Source: Nitrosopumilaceae archaeon
GTDB taxonomy: Archaea; Thermoproteota; Nitrososphaeria; Nitrososphaerales; Nitrosopumilaceae
Length of the DNA stretch: 22,082 nt
Assembly (NCBI GenBank): GCA_020027255.1
Contig: JAHRAP010000081.1
Coordinates: forward strand, 1-22,082
Reading direction: 5' to 3'
Below, in pieces: positions 15,866 to 22,082 of the stretch. How positions within the stretch are numbered: the stretch's first letter is position 1; the number at the start of each line of letters is the position of its first letter. Position numbers and translations under genes: made by a program. Under the pieces are notes generated by a model. The model ran no database searches, had not been told where the DNA came from, and saw nothing but the letters and a program-made list of their open reading frames with translations.

Positions 15866-16909
15866 ATGAAATTTCATGCTATGGAATTACCTAGATTAAT
15901 TGTGATCGGAGAAAAAATACTCGACGATTTCGAAAAATTTTTACGTTCAATTAGTAATACCAGAAAAATTTCAATAATATCTGGAAAATATGTTAAAAAC
16001 ATGATTCAAAAAAAAATTATGAAGGTGTTATCATCTTCAAATGTTCAATGTTTTTGGCACATAGCAACAAGTAATGATCTGGAATCTATAAATGAGTTAC
16101 AAAAAAAAATTAACCTGGATAGAAGTAAAATTATTGTCGGGATTGGAGGTGGCAGATCTGTAGATATAGCAAAAATGATATCATTCAAGCTGGCTAAGCA
16201 ATTTATTAGCATACCAACGTCTGCATCACATGATGGTATAGCAAGTCCATTTGTGTCCATACGTGGAAATAAACCGTATTCAGTAGTTGCCAATGCACCA
16301 CTTGGTGTTTTTGTAGATATAGATATAATAAAAAGTGCACCAAAAAGATTGTTAGCTAGTGGTTGTGGAGATTTGATTGCTAATATTATAGCTATACATG
16401 ATTGGAAGCTCGGAAGAGATAAAACTGGAGAGTATTTTGGAGAATACGCTGCAAATTTAGCCAATATGAGTTCAAAAATACTGATCGAGAATACCAAAAA
16501 CTTTGCAAAAAATGGCTGCGATGTAAGAATAATAGTAGAAGCGTTAATCAGTGCCGGAGTAGCTTCGTGTATTGCAGGTAGTAGTAGACCATGTTCAGGT
16601 TCAGAACACTTATTTTCACATGCATTAGATATAATAGCTCCTGGCATTGGTTTACATGGTGAAAAATGCGGGATAGGATCTATAATGATGGCCAAATTAC
16701 AAGGTCAAGATTGGAAAAAAATAGCTAATGCTTTACTCAATGTAGGAGCTCCTACCACTGCCAAACAAATTGGCATAAAACCAAAAACATTAGCTAAAGC
16801 ATTAATCATGGCACGAGGATTAAGACCTGAACGATATACTATTCTTCATGAATCTGATATGAATGAAAAAAAAGCAATTAAACTTGCAAAAAGTACATTG
16901 GTTCTATAG
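15866..16909 (+). CDS. egsA: Glycerol-1-phosphate dehydrogenase
   Basis: Reduces dihydroxyacetone phosphate to sn-glycerol 1-phosphate, the backbone of archaeal ether lipids. The sequence carries the NAD(P)-binding GIGGGRSVDIAKM, the conserved SIPTSASHDGIASPF, GDLIANIIAIHDW with metal-binding Asp, SSRPCSGSEHLFSHAL with metal-binding His, and LHGEKCGIGSIMM. Homologous sequence begins around MELPRLIVIGEK, so I place the start at ATG 15866 (ATG 15881 is equally possible). The frame extends to 15815, but that would add a poorly conserved leader. A TTTTAAATA stretch at about 15824-15832 could serve as TATA element here and for divergent psmB. Its stop abuts the FKBP gene with no gap. Confidence 0.93.
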   Translation: MKFHAMELPRLIVIGEKILDDFEKFLRSISNTRKISIISGKYVKNMIQKKIMKVLSSSNVQCFWHIATSNDLESINELQKKINLDRSKIIVGIGGGRSVDIAKMISFKLAKQFISIPTSASHDGIASPFVSIRGNKPYSVVANAPLGVFVDIDIIKSAPKRLLASGCGDLIANIIAIHDWKLGRDKTGEYFGEYAANLANMSSKILIENTKNFAKNGCDVRIIVEALISAGVASCIAGSSRPCSGSEHLFSHALDIIAPGIGLHGEKCGIGSIMMAKLQGQDWKKIANALLNVGAPTTAKQIGIKPKTLAKALIMARGLRPERYTILHESDMNEKKAIKLAKSTLVL

Positions 16910-17620
16910 TCAGGTTTTCGGTTTATCGATACGAGTATTTTTTACATATGTTTCAATGAAATTGATTTGGTTTATGGAGGAAATAAATTTAAAAATTTCA
17001 GATTTAACTAAATGTTTTATTATTTGAAGGCCTTCTAATCTAAATATGTCTTCGTGTATATAGATGTCAAGTGTGTTAGAATTTGTTTTTCTGAATTTCA
17101 ATTTAGATTTTGTGATGTTAACGTGTCTTTGTAAAATAGATGCAATCTTATCTTCATCAGTATCTAACAATTTTAAAATATTAACGTCATAGGTTATCGT
17201 TTTACCAGCAAATCTATGATTAAAATCTACTTGAACACGTCCAGATCCAATAAAACGTATAATTCCTTTACGATTATCTATTTCAATTGCATCTCCCACA
17301 GAAACTTTATCAGCATTTTCTCCTAGTTTTCTCAATGGCATCATTCGTACTTTACCAGGATCTCTCTCACCAAATCCTGTATTTGGCGGTATTTGCAAAG
17401 ATGTTTTATCACCTACATTAGTATTTGCCAATGCGTCATCAAGACCTTTAATGATCCATGATTCACCTATGGCCACTAATTTAGGGCAATAGACAACATC
17501 AGAATTATAAAAATTATGTTTCCTAGCTTCGTTTTCAGAGGTTGTTTCGAATACTTCGCCAGTATCTTTTACCTTTGCAGTGTAATTAATTAAAATTAGC
17601 GAATCTTTAGCAAATGTCAA
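16910..17620 (-). CDS. FKBP-type peptidyl-prolyl isomerase, SlyD-like long form
   Basis: A 236-residue cis-trans prolyl isomerase and chaperone. The FKBP core opens with LILINYTAKVKDTGEVFET and continues with IGESWIIKGLDDALANTNVGDK and IPPNTGFGERDP. It is interrupted, as in SlyD and archaeal FKBPs, by an insert-in-flap domain (DAIEIDNRKGIIRFIGSGRVQVDFNH), after which FAGKTITYDVNI closes the core. About 80 further residues form a C-terminal extension seen in long archaeal FKBPs, with no motif I recognise. TTG is the start codon. It is convergent with egsA, with stops directly adjacent. Confidence 0.9.
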   Translation of the reverse strand: MTFAKDSLILINYTAKVKDTGEVFETTSENEARKHNFYNSDVVYCPKLVAIGESWIIKGLDDALANTNVGDKTSLQIPPNTGFGERDPGKVRMMPLRKLGENADKVSVGDAIEIDNRKGIIRFIGSGRVQVDFNHRFAGKTITYDVNILKLLDTDEDKIASILQRHVNITKSKLKFRKTNSNTLDIYIHEDIFRLEGLQIIKHLVKSEIFKFISSINQINFIETYVKNTRIDKPKT

Positions 17621-17659
17621 TATTAGTAACTTTTGAAATTCCTTATATTAAGTAACATG

Positions 17660-18811
17660 CTAAAGTGATTCAAGTTCATCTAATTTATCTTGAGCAATTT
17701 GAAATGACGACTGATCTGTTTTATAATTCATAATATTGAGTGTAGATGATATAGAAGAAAGAGTTCTCATGACATGGTATTTATTTATTTCACCCATACA
17801 TCCTATTCTAAACACTTTTCCTTTCAGATTTCCAAATCCGCCAGCTACTAGAACTTTGAAATTTTCTGCCAGTGTATTTCTGAATATTTTATCATCTAGT
17901 CCAGCTAAATAATTTAGTGCAATTATCGAAATAGATCTATCTTCTTCTTTAGCAAATGGTTTAAATCCCATTGTAGTCAAGCTAGAATACAAAGCGTCTG
18001 AACATATTTGGTGGCGTTTTATTCTAACATCAAGTCCTTCTTCAAGTATTATTGATAATGCTTCTCTATATGCATATAAAATTGGTATTGCAGGAGTGAA
18101 TGGAGTTTCTTTAGACTTATTATAGTAATTAAAATACCGTGGCAAGTTGAAATACATAGTAGAAGGCGGGTTGTCAACCATGTATTTTTTTGCTCTTTTG
18201 TTTACAGAGATTATAGAGATCCCAGGAGGTGCAGCTATAGCTTTTTGCGAACCTGTAACACATATATCAATATTCCATTTATCAACAGGAAGTTCTGATC
18301 CTCCCAGTAATGAGACAGAATCCACTATATAATAACAATCATTTCTAGATGTAAGATTTGATATTTTATCAAGATATTTTATTTGTGTGCCAGTTGATGT
18401 TTCATTATGCACTGCATAAAAAGCTTTTACGTCTGGGTTATTATCAAATGCTTCTTTAACTTGTTCCAACGTAGCATTTTTACCAGGAGGTGTTACAATT
18501 TTAATCGTATTAGCTCCTTGCAATTCAAGTAATTGAGATAATCTACTACTAAATTCACCATTAACTGGAATGATTACTTTGTCTCCTTTTTGGATGAGAT
18601 TTATTACAGATGCTTCAACAGCTCCAGTTCCAGATGCAGATAATACAACAATATCACTATCAGTTTGGAAAACGCTTTGTGTTTTTTGTATTATGTCTTC
18701 ATATAGTTCAACAAAATCATTACCACGATGATTTATCATATGTGTCAACATTGCTTTAGTTACACGTTCTGGCACATTAGTAGGGCCCGGAAGCATAGTC
18801 AAATATTCCAA
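17660..18811 (-). CDS. Class V aminotransferase, alanine-glyoxylate/serine-pyruvate type
   Basis: A PLP-dependent aminotransferase of about 384 residues in this start choice. Family signs are MLPGPTNVPERV at the start, MINHRGNDF, LSASGTGAVEASVINL for cofactor phosphate binding, YIVDSVSLLGG with the ring-contacting Asp, and the Schiff-base lysine in CVTGSQKAIAAPPGI. The frame continues upstream to 18928, but that extension overlaps the nadM end and is not family-like; TTG at 18811, giving a start of MEYLTMLPGPT, or ATG at 18796 is more credible. Members move amino groups between alanine, serine or aspartate and glyoxylate or pyruvate, so the exact substrate is open. Follows nadM by 38 bases. 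Confidence 0.87.
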   Translation of the reverse strand: MEYLTMLPGPTNVPERVTKAMLTHMINHRGNDFVELYEDIIQKTQSVFQTDSDIVVLSASGTGAVEASVINLIQKGDKVIIPVNGEFSSRLSQLLELQGANTIKIVTPPGKNATLEQVKEAFDNNPDVKAFYAVHNETSTGTQIKYLDKISNLTSRNDCYYIVDSVSLLGGSELPVDKWNIDICVTGSQKAIAAPPGISIISVNKRAKKYMVDNPPSTMYFNLPRYFNYYNKSKETPFTPAIPILYAYREALSIILEEGLDVRIKRHQICSDALYSSLTTMGFKPFAKEEDRSISIIALNYLAGLDDKIFRNTLAENFKVLVAGGFGNLKGKVFRIGCMGEINKYHVMRTLSSISSTLNIMNYKTDQSSFQIAQDKLDELESL

Positions 18812-18849
18812 TGATATCTGATTTAATTTTACATTACCACTATTTATAA

Positions 18850-19341
18850 TTAAAGAATAGATAATCTCTTTTTCAAGTCGATGTTGCTTAATATTGTTTT
18901 CGTTCCTCTGGGAACTAGGCTTTTCCATTCATCACCAAACATCATTTTATTTCTAATGATAGTTCCAGATAATATTTTTCGATCTTGTAGTCGAATAGTA
19001 AAAACTTTTGAAATTTTAGAATATATAGATGCAGTCACTATGTCATTTGAGAAAACCAAATCGTATTTAGGTACAAGAGAGTTTATTGCAGCGATCCATT
19101 TTATATGATCATCAAAATCAGGTATCAAATAAATTTTAATTCTCTTTAATAATGATTTATCGAGTGATGCTAAAATCATTTTTTTGCGTTCTGTCGCACT
19201 AAATGGATTACGTTTTTCGTTTTTTTTATTTGAACTGCCGATTCCAATCCATAGCATATTTACTTTAGATAATGCAAATTGTACAGCATAAAAATGACCT
19301 AAATGAAACGGTTGAAATCTACCTATAAGAAATCCATTCAT
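18850..19341 (-). CDS. nadM: Nicotinamide-nucleotide adenylyltransferase, archaeal type
   Basis: A 163-residue nucleotidyltransferase that joins NMN and ATP to NAD+. The HIGH-type motif is GRFQPFHLGHFY at residues 7-18, followed by IGIGSSNKKNEKRNPFSATERKKMI, the archaeal NadM pattern, and the second phosphate-binding motif KILSGTIIRNKM in the C-terminal third. Phosphopantetheine adenylyltransferase shares the fold but not the GRFQPxHxGH plus NPF(S/T)xxER pairing. It is probably the first gene of a unit with the aminotransferase. It is preceded by about 100 bases of AT-rich intergenic sequence without a gene. Confidence 0.93.
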   Translation of the reverse strand: MNGFLIGRFQPFHLGHFYAVQFALSKVNMLWIGIGSSNKKNEKRNPFSATERKKMILASLDKSLLKRIKIYLIPDFDDHIKWIAAINSLVPKYDLVFSNDIVTASIYSKISKVFTIRLQDRKILSGTIIRNKMMFGDEWKSLVPRGTKTILSNIDLKKRLSIL

Positions 19342-19445
19342 AAATCATATTTGTTAGTATTTGTTTAAATTCTTTTGATATATAATTTCAGTTACAATAA
19401 ACAGCGTGAATTTGAATTTATAATGCATCTTCACCATTAGATTGC

Positions 19446-19925
19446 TTATATACCTTCATCTAATAGCGACGCCATGAGAAAAATTATTAATGAAATAAAT
19501 AAAGTTAATTTACCTAGGAAAATTATTTTTGACCTCAATTTTTGAAATTGTTTTTCATTTTGTTTTGATATTATTAGGTCTTGGTTTATTATTTTAACAT
19601 GAATTACAAATGACAGTATTAATACAATAACTAAAATTATTTTAATGAGTAAAAAATATCCATAATTTGTAGTAAACAATATATCAGGTTGTGTTAAGAA
19701 TGAATATGCTTTATACACACCAGTGATGATTAATATGATAAGTGATGGTAGTGCTAATTTATTGAATTGTTTTCCTATTTTGATCATAATTTTTAATCTT
19801 TCTTGAAAACTGAAAGTTTCTTTTAAAGTTGGTGCAATCACTAACCCAATAAATACTGAACCTCCAAGCCATATAGATGCAGTTACTAAATGCACCCAAG
19901 TTATTATTGCATGTTCTATCGTCAA
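19446..19925 (-). CDS. CopD-like integral membrane protein
   Basis: A 159-residue membrane protein with four predicted transmembrane helices (about residues 8-28, 55-75, 88-110 and 132-154). The first helix region, ITWVHLVTASIWLGGSVFIG, is like the copper-resistance CopD/DUF2269 family, where a conserved His in WVHL and the WLGG motif are typical; LPSLIILIITGVYKAY also fits. A role in copper or redox handling is possible, but the family is broad and metal binding is not shown. The start codon is TTG at 19925-19923. It stands alone, divergent from the LEA14-like gene. Confidence 0.75.
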   Translation of the reverse strand: MTIEHAIITWVHLVTASIWLGGSVFIGLVIAPTLKETFSFQERLKIMIKIGKQFNKLALPSLIILIITGVYKAYSFLTQPDILFTTNYGYFLLIKIILVIVLILSFVIHVKIINQDLIISKQNEKQFQKLRSKIIFLGKLTLFISLIIFLMASLLDEGI

Positions 19926-20000
19926 TACAAATATAAAATTAGGAACGTTTTAATTTAAATTTTAATAATGTTTTTTAGCAATTAATTAATAAGATAGTTA

Positions 20001-20495
20001 ATGTTTCAGGGCAAAGTTATTATTTTTATTGCTATGGGAGGTTTACTTGCAATGCTGGGAGGAATAATATATTATGCTAGTCTAGATAATCCAAAATTAC
20101 AACAAGCTGGAGTATATTTAATAGATGTGAAAGTAGTAGATGTGAATTCCATAGAAAGATTTGCCAAACTTCAAACTACTTTTCTAGTAAAAAACCCTAC
20201 AGACAAAACTTTCACTGTTCCATTAATAGCATATAGATTATTTGCAGATGATGTATTAATTGGCAATGGACAATATTCTACTGAAGATATAGCTATGCCA
20301 GGCCGAGCTGCGTTTTATCCAAATACCGAAATTCCACTAACACATATTTTTAGACTAGTATTTTCAGAAGACATAGAAGGAGAATATAACAATATTATTA
20401 ACAATAATAAAAACGTAAAATTTACTGCAGAGGGCATAATAACGTTAGAGAATGCATGGAGTGTAATTGAGAAAAACTTCACGGCAACATTATAG
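20001..20495 (+). CDS. Membrane-anchored protein with LEA14/WHy-like beta domain
   Basis: A 164-residue protein with one N-terminal transmembrane helix (VIIFIAMGGLLAMLGGIIYYA, about residues 6-26) and an extracytoplasmic beta-rich domain. The pattern of a strand, then FLVKNPTDKTFTVPLIAYRLFADDVLIGNG, then an exposed charged loop, resembles LEA14/water-stress domains, in which a conserved NP begins a turn between two strands. That assignment is by shape, not by a firm motif. It would sit on the outer face of the cytoplasmic membrane. The stop is 14 bases from the 3' end of the converging tRNA-Val gene. Confidence 0.65.
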   Translation: MFQGKVIIFIAMGGLLAMLGGIIYYASLDNPKLQQAGVYLIDVKVVDVNSIERFAKLQTTFLVKNPTDKTFTVPLIAYRLFADDVLIGNGQYSTEDIAMPGRAAFYPNTEIPLTHIFRLVFSEDIEGEYNNIINNNKNVKFTAEGIITLENAWSVIEKNFTATL

Positions 20496-20508
20496 TATTA
20501 GTTTCAAA

Positions 20509-20581
20509 TGGGCCGAGAGAGATTTGAACTCTCGATCATTGCCGTGTCGAGGCAATATCATACCAGCTAGACCATCGGCCC
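20509..20581 (-). tRNA. tRNA-Val (anticodon GAC), with C33
   Basis: On the minus strand 73 bases fold as a complete cloverleaf: acceptor GGGCCGA with TCGGCCC, T8 G9, D-arm GTCT-AGCTGGTA-TGAT, anticodon stem TTGCC/GGCAA around loop TCGACAC, a five-base variable loop, T-arm GAGAG-TTCAAAT-CTCTC, and discriminator A. The anticodon is GAC at positions 34-36 (20546-20548). Position 33, nearly always U, is C here. Reading the anticodon as CGA (Ser) instead would break the anticodon stem. CCA is not encoded. Confidence 0.9.
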
Positions 20582-20654
20582 CATCCAATTGTACATGATG
20601 TGCAATATTAAATTTTGACGGCAATGTTATTAAATAATCAAAATATTTTGTATT

Positions 20655-20749
20655 GGGCTTGTGGCGCAGAATCAAAATATGATGCGGACAATGGATAACG
20701 TGGTAACCTCCTAAGTTACAGATCGAGGGATCGAGGCCCTCCAAGCCCG
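20655..20749 (+). tRNA. tRNA-Arg (anticodon CCT) with D-loop intron
   Basis: Acceptor GGGCTTG pairs with CAAGCCC; discriminator G; anticodon stem GTAAC/GTTAC around CTCCTAA (anticodon CCT at 20710-20712); variable AGATC; T-stem GAGGG/CCCTC. The D-region is 41 bases where about 21 are normal. Removing 20 bases leaves GCGC-AGAATGGATA-ACGT, with A14, G18G19 and A21 in place, so an intron in the D-loop is the best explanation. The T-loop is ATCGAGG, with A54 instead of T54. Position 33 is T as usual. CCA is not encoded. Confidence 0.85.
20673..20692 (+). other. Putative 20-nt intron in the D-loop of tRNA-Arg
   Basis: Excising these 20 bases, or the same length shifted up to three bases left because AAT is repeated at both ends, gives a normal D-arm. 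Archaeal tRNA introns outside position 37/38 are known. A hairpin ATCA-AAATA-TGAT and a CGCA/TGCG helix surround the site, but I could not build a textbook bulge-helix-bulge. Confidence 0.6.
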
Positions 20750-20795
20750 AAGTATGATATATATTTTAGTTAAAAATCTTAATGAATGATAAATC

Positions 20796-21323
20796 TTGAA
20801 TGTTATTGTTATATCTGGAAGTCCACGCACTATATCAAATACTCAAGTAATGATGAGATATGTTTATGATTACGCAAAAAGCAAATATAATAACACAAAA
20901 TTCTTAAATTTATCTCAAATAAAAATGGAGTCATATCGTGGTAATGACGAAAATTATAATGAAGATACCAAACAAGCTATTAATGATGTGATAAGTGCAG
21001 ATGTTTGGTTAATTGGCGCTCCAATATATAATTCGTTTTTCAGTGCCGCATTAAAAAATTTATTTGAGTTTATTAATTACAAAAATACAGATGGCAAGAT
21101 TGCAGGCATAGCAATTATGGCTTCAGGCAACATAGGATTTACTAATGTACACACATTACTTGTACAATTAATGACATATTTCAAGGTTATTACCAATCCA
21201 AAAGCTGTATATATGAATGCAAAGATGGTAGAACGAAATCAAATAATAGACAACGATTCCAAAATTAGATTGAAAGAAATGATAGATGCGACTTTAACAT
21301 TAGCTAATACACTAAAGCTTTAG
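20796..21323 (+). CDS. NAD(P)H-dependent FMN reductase, flavodoxin-like
   Basis: A 175-residue flavoprotein of the NADPH-dependent FMN reductase family. The FMN phosphate loop VIVISGSPRTISNTQVMMR is at the very start, and the middle holds IGAPIYNSFFSAALKNLFEFI, the family's P-x-YN motif with the partner helix, then IAIMASGNIG. It probably passes electrons from NAD(P)H to quinones, metal centres or free flavin in the cytosol; the acceptor is unknown. The start is TTG at 20796, directly before the first beta-strand; no in-frame ATG would keep the strand. An ATATATATTTT stretch about 31-40 bases upstream is a possible TATA region. Confidence 0.88.
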   Translation: MNVIVISGSPRTISNTQVMMRYVYDYAKSKYNNTKFLNLSQIKMESYRGNDENYNEDTKQAINDVISADVWLIGAPIYNSFFSAALKNLFEFINYKNTDGKIAGIAIMASGNIGFTNVHTLLVQLMTYFKVITNPKAVYMNAKMVERNQIIDNDSKIRLKEMIDATLTLANTLKL

Positions 21324-21412
21324 ATCATATTTGTTAATAATTAATACAAGCATAATAAAACACAACATACTGAAAGCAAATCTGAAGAATTATTTTACAA
21401 ATTTGTTTAACA

Positions 21413-21508
21413 ATGGATTGTAGTTGTAAGTGTCATTTTGGAGGTGCTGTAAGCTGCCCATTATGTAAAAAAAACCACGGAGAATGTTGCAATCATTGCA
21501 AAAATTAG
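21413..21508 (+). CDS. 31-residue cysteine-rich peptide, probably zinc-binding
   Basis: A 32-codon frame beginning MDCSCKCHFGGAVSCP and ending GECCNHCKN before TAG. Eight of 31 residues are Cys, in a CxCxCH cluster, a CPLC knuckle and an ECCxHC end, with three His as further ligands. Such density in an AT-rich genome is unlikely by chance and points to one or two zinc (or other metal) sites. It lies alone between the FMN reductase and the HTH gene. No function can be assigned. It is too short for most gene finders. Confidence 0.65.
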   Translation: MDCSCKCHFGGAVSCPLCKKNHGECCNHCKN

Positions 21509-21551
21509 TAGTGTCACATATAATGTAATCTAAGATTGCTTACATCATATT

Positions 21552-21773
21552 TCAATTAGATTCGGTAATTTGTTTTGGGGTTGTTCTTATTTCAGATTGT
21601 AATACTTGAATTTTTCTGAGTAGTTCATTCCTCAAATCACGTGCGACTCTTCTCACAGTAGGACGTGGAACACCTAAGTCATCTACAACTTTAGTATATA
21701 TATCCTGTTTATTTGTAAATACATTTTCAAGGCATATATTGATGGCATTTTTTACAACAATACTTTGATTCAT
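21552..21773 (-). CDS. Small helix-turn-helix protein
   Basis: A 73-residue protein with a winged-helix or HTH look: VKNAINICLENVFTNKQDIYTKVVDDLG forms the first helices, GVPRPTVRRVARDLRNEL looks like a recognition helix, and a coiled tail KIQVLQSEI follows. I recall close relatives as a short conserved protein of Thaumarchaeota, but that is memory and not a search. It is likely a DNA-binding regulator. The ATG at 21773 is followed at once by conserved-looking sequence. No operon partner is visible. Confidence 0.75.
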   Translation of the reverse strand: MNQSIVVKNAINICLENVFTNKQDIYTKVVDDLGVPRPTVRRVARDLRNELLRKIQVLQSEIRTTPKQITESN

Positions 21774-21895
21774 CTGATCACATAAATGGTTTTTTATATG
21801 TCATATATAAGATTATACAAATTTATCGTTACTAAATTTGTTTTAATATGACATTCCAATAAAAGTTTGCGCGTTAATAGTTCAATAATGTTAGT

Positions 21896-22048
21896 CTAAT
21901 CACCATCAGATCCACAAGAACAGAAACCGTATTCGTCAATTCTAGTATTACAAATAACACAACGATCACCATAGATAACTTCCCATGGTTCTTTGCCAAA
22001 AAGTTTGAAATGAACATCTATTTCAATAGGTATTTTTCTTTTTGTCAC
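21896..22048 (-). CDS. 50-residue zinc-ribbon-like protein
   Basis: A minus-strand frame from GTG at 22048 to TAG at 21898-21896: MTKRKIPIEIDVHFKLFGKE, then WEVIYGDRCVICNTRIDEYG and a CSCGSDGD end. The CVIC and CSCG pairs, about 14 residues apart, make a likely zinc ribbon. The in-frame upstream stop TAA (22066-22064) allows only GTG, or a rarer start, here. It faces the right edge of the window and is separated from the HTH gene by about 120 bases that hold no other gene I can see. Function unknown. Confidence 0.6.
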   Translation of the reverse strand: MTKRKIPIEIDVHFKLFGKEPWEVIYGDRCVICNTRIDEYGFCSCGSDGD

Positions 22049-22082
22049 AGATGTTTTAATAAATTAGCATATATTAGTAGAT

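Noticed and set aside
16045..16695. 216-codon minus-strand frame opposite egsA
   Set aside because: Antisense shadow of glycerol-1-phosphate dehydrogenase; Pro/Ile/Ser-rich composition typical of reverse reading.
18812..18928. N-terminal extension of the aminotransferase to 18928
   Set aside because: It overlaps the end of nadM by 79 bases and does not resemble the family, which begins at about MLPGPTNVP.
20509..20581. Reading the tRNA as Ser(CGA), which would keep U33
   Set aside because: It shifts the loop by one base and breaks the anticodon stem (C against C, A against A), while GAC gives five perfect pairs and the tRNA body looks like archaeal tRNA-Val.
20490..20744. 84-codon minus-strand frame across both tRNA genes
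   Set aside because: It overlaps two well-folded tRNA genes, and its translation has no family resemblance.
1..22082. CRISPR arrays, insertion sequences, prophage or a defence island
   Set aside because: No spaced direct repeats, transposase, integrase or phage-like genes were seen; nearly all genes are conserved housekeeping genes.

Overview
This AT-rich window (about 70% A+T by eye, not counted) is a compact stretch of archaeal chromosome, most likely from Thaumarchaeota (Nitrososphaerota). The archaeal markers are glycerol-1-phosphate dehydrogenase, the archaeal CoA route (pantoate kinase plus phosphopantothenate synthetase), aCPSF1/FttA, a proteasome beta subunit, NadM, archaeal UMP kinase and SepF. 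Several small proteins and the overall gene set also fit Thaumarchaeota. No ammonia-oxidation genes lie in the window, so physiology cannot be inferred. There are no mobile elements, CRISPR arrays or phage genes, and no gene-free gap above 300 bases.

Layout. Bases 1-475 hold the 5' end of a leftward membrane or secreted protein gene and a small hypothetical gene. Bases 475-2941 are a leftward nucleotide operon, tmk > HD phosphohydrolase > pyrH, with ATGA overlaps. An Hsp20 gene diverges from it. Bases 3408-5313 carry a leftward pair: a small hypothetical gene and a UbiB/AarF-type kinase. A NUDIX hydrolase then meets an AbrB-PhoU regulator tail to tail. Bases 6984-10737 are a rightward four-gene CoA operon (pantoate kinase, phosphopantothenate synthetase, PanB, CoaBC). 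A leftward M24 peptidase, a rightward PP-loop tRNA-thiolation-like protein and SepF follow. Bases 13205-15782 are a leftward psmB-aCPSF1 operon. Next come egsA (+), an FKBP isomerase (-), nadM with a class V aminotransferase (-), a CopD-like membrane protein (-) and a membrane-anchored LEA14-like protein (+). The right end has two tRNA genes, an FMN reductase, two tiny cysteine-rich genes and a small HTH protein.

Most notable: aCPSF1/FttA, the archaeal transcription-termination ribonuclease, is split by what looks like a one-base deletion into a KH half and a nuclease half, with a UUG codon at the junction. The two neighbouring tRNA genes are also odd. tRNA-Val(GAC) has C33 instead of U33. 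tRNA-Arg(CCT) carries an apparent 20-nt intron in the D-loop and A54 in the T-loop. SepF lacks room for the usual N-terminal membrane-targeting helix. Two cysteine-rich genes of 31 and 50 codons are easy to miss. About seven genes use TTG or GTG starts, and several TATA boxes sit close enough to the start codon to imply leaderless transcripts.
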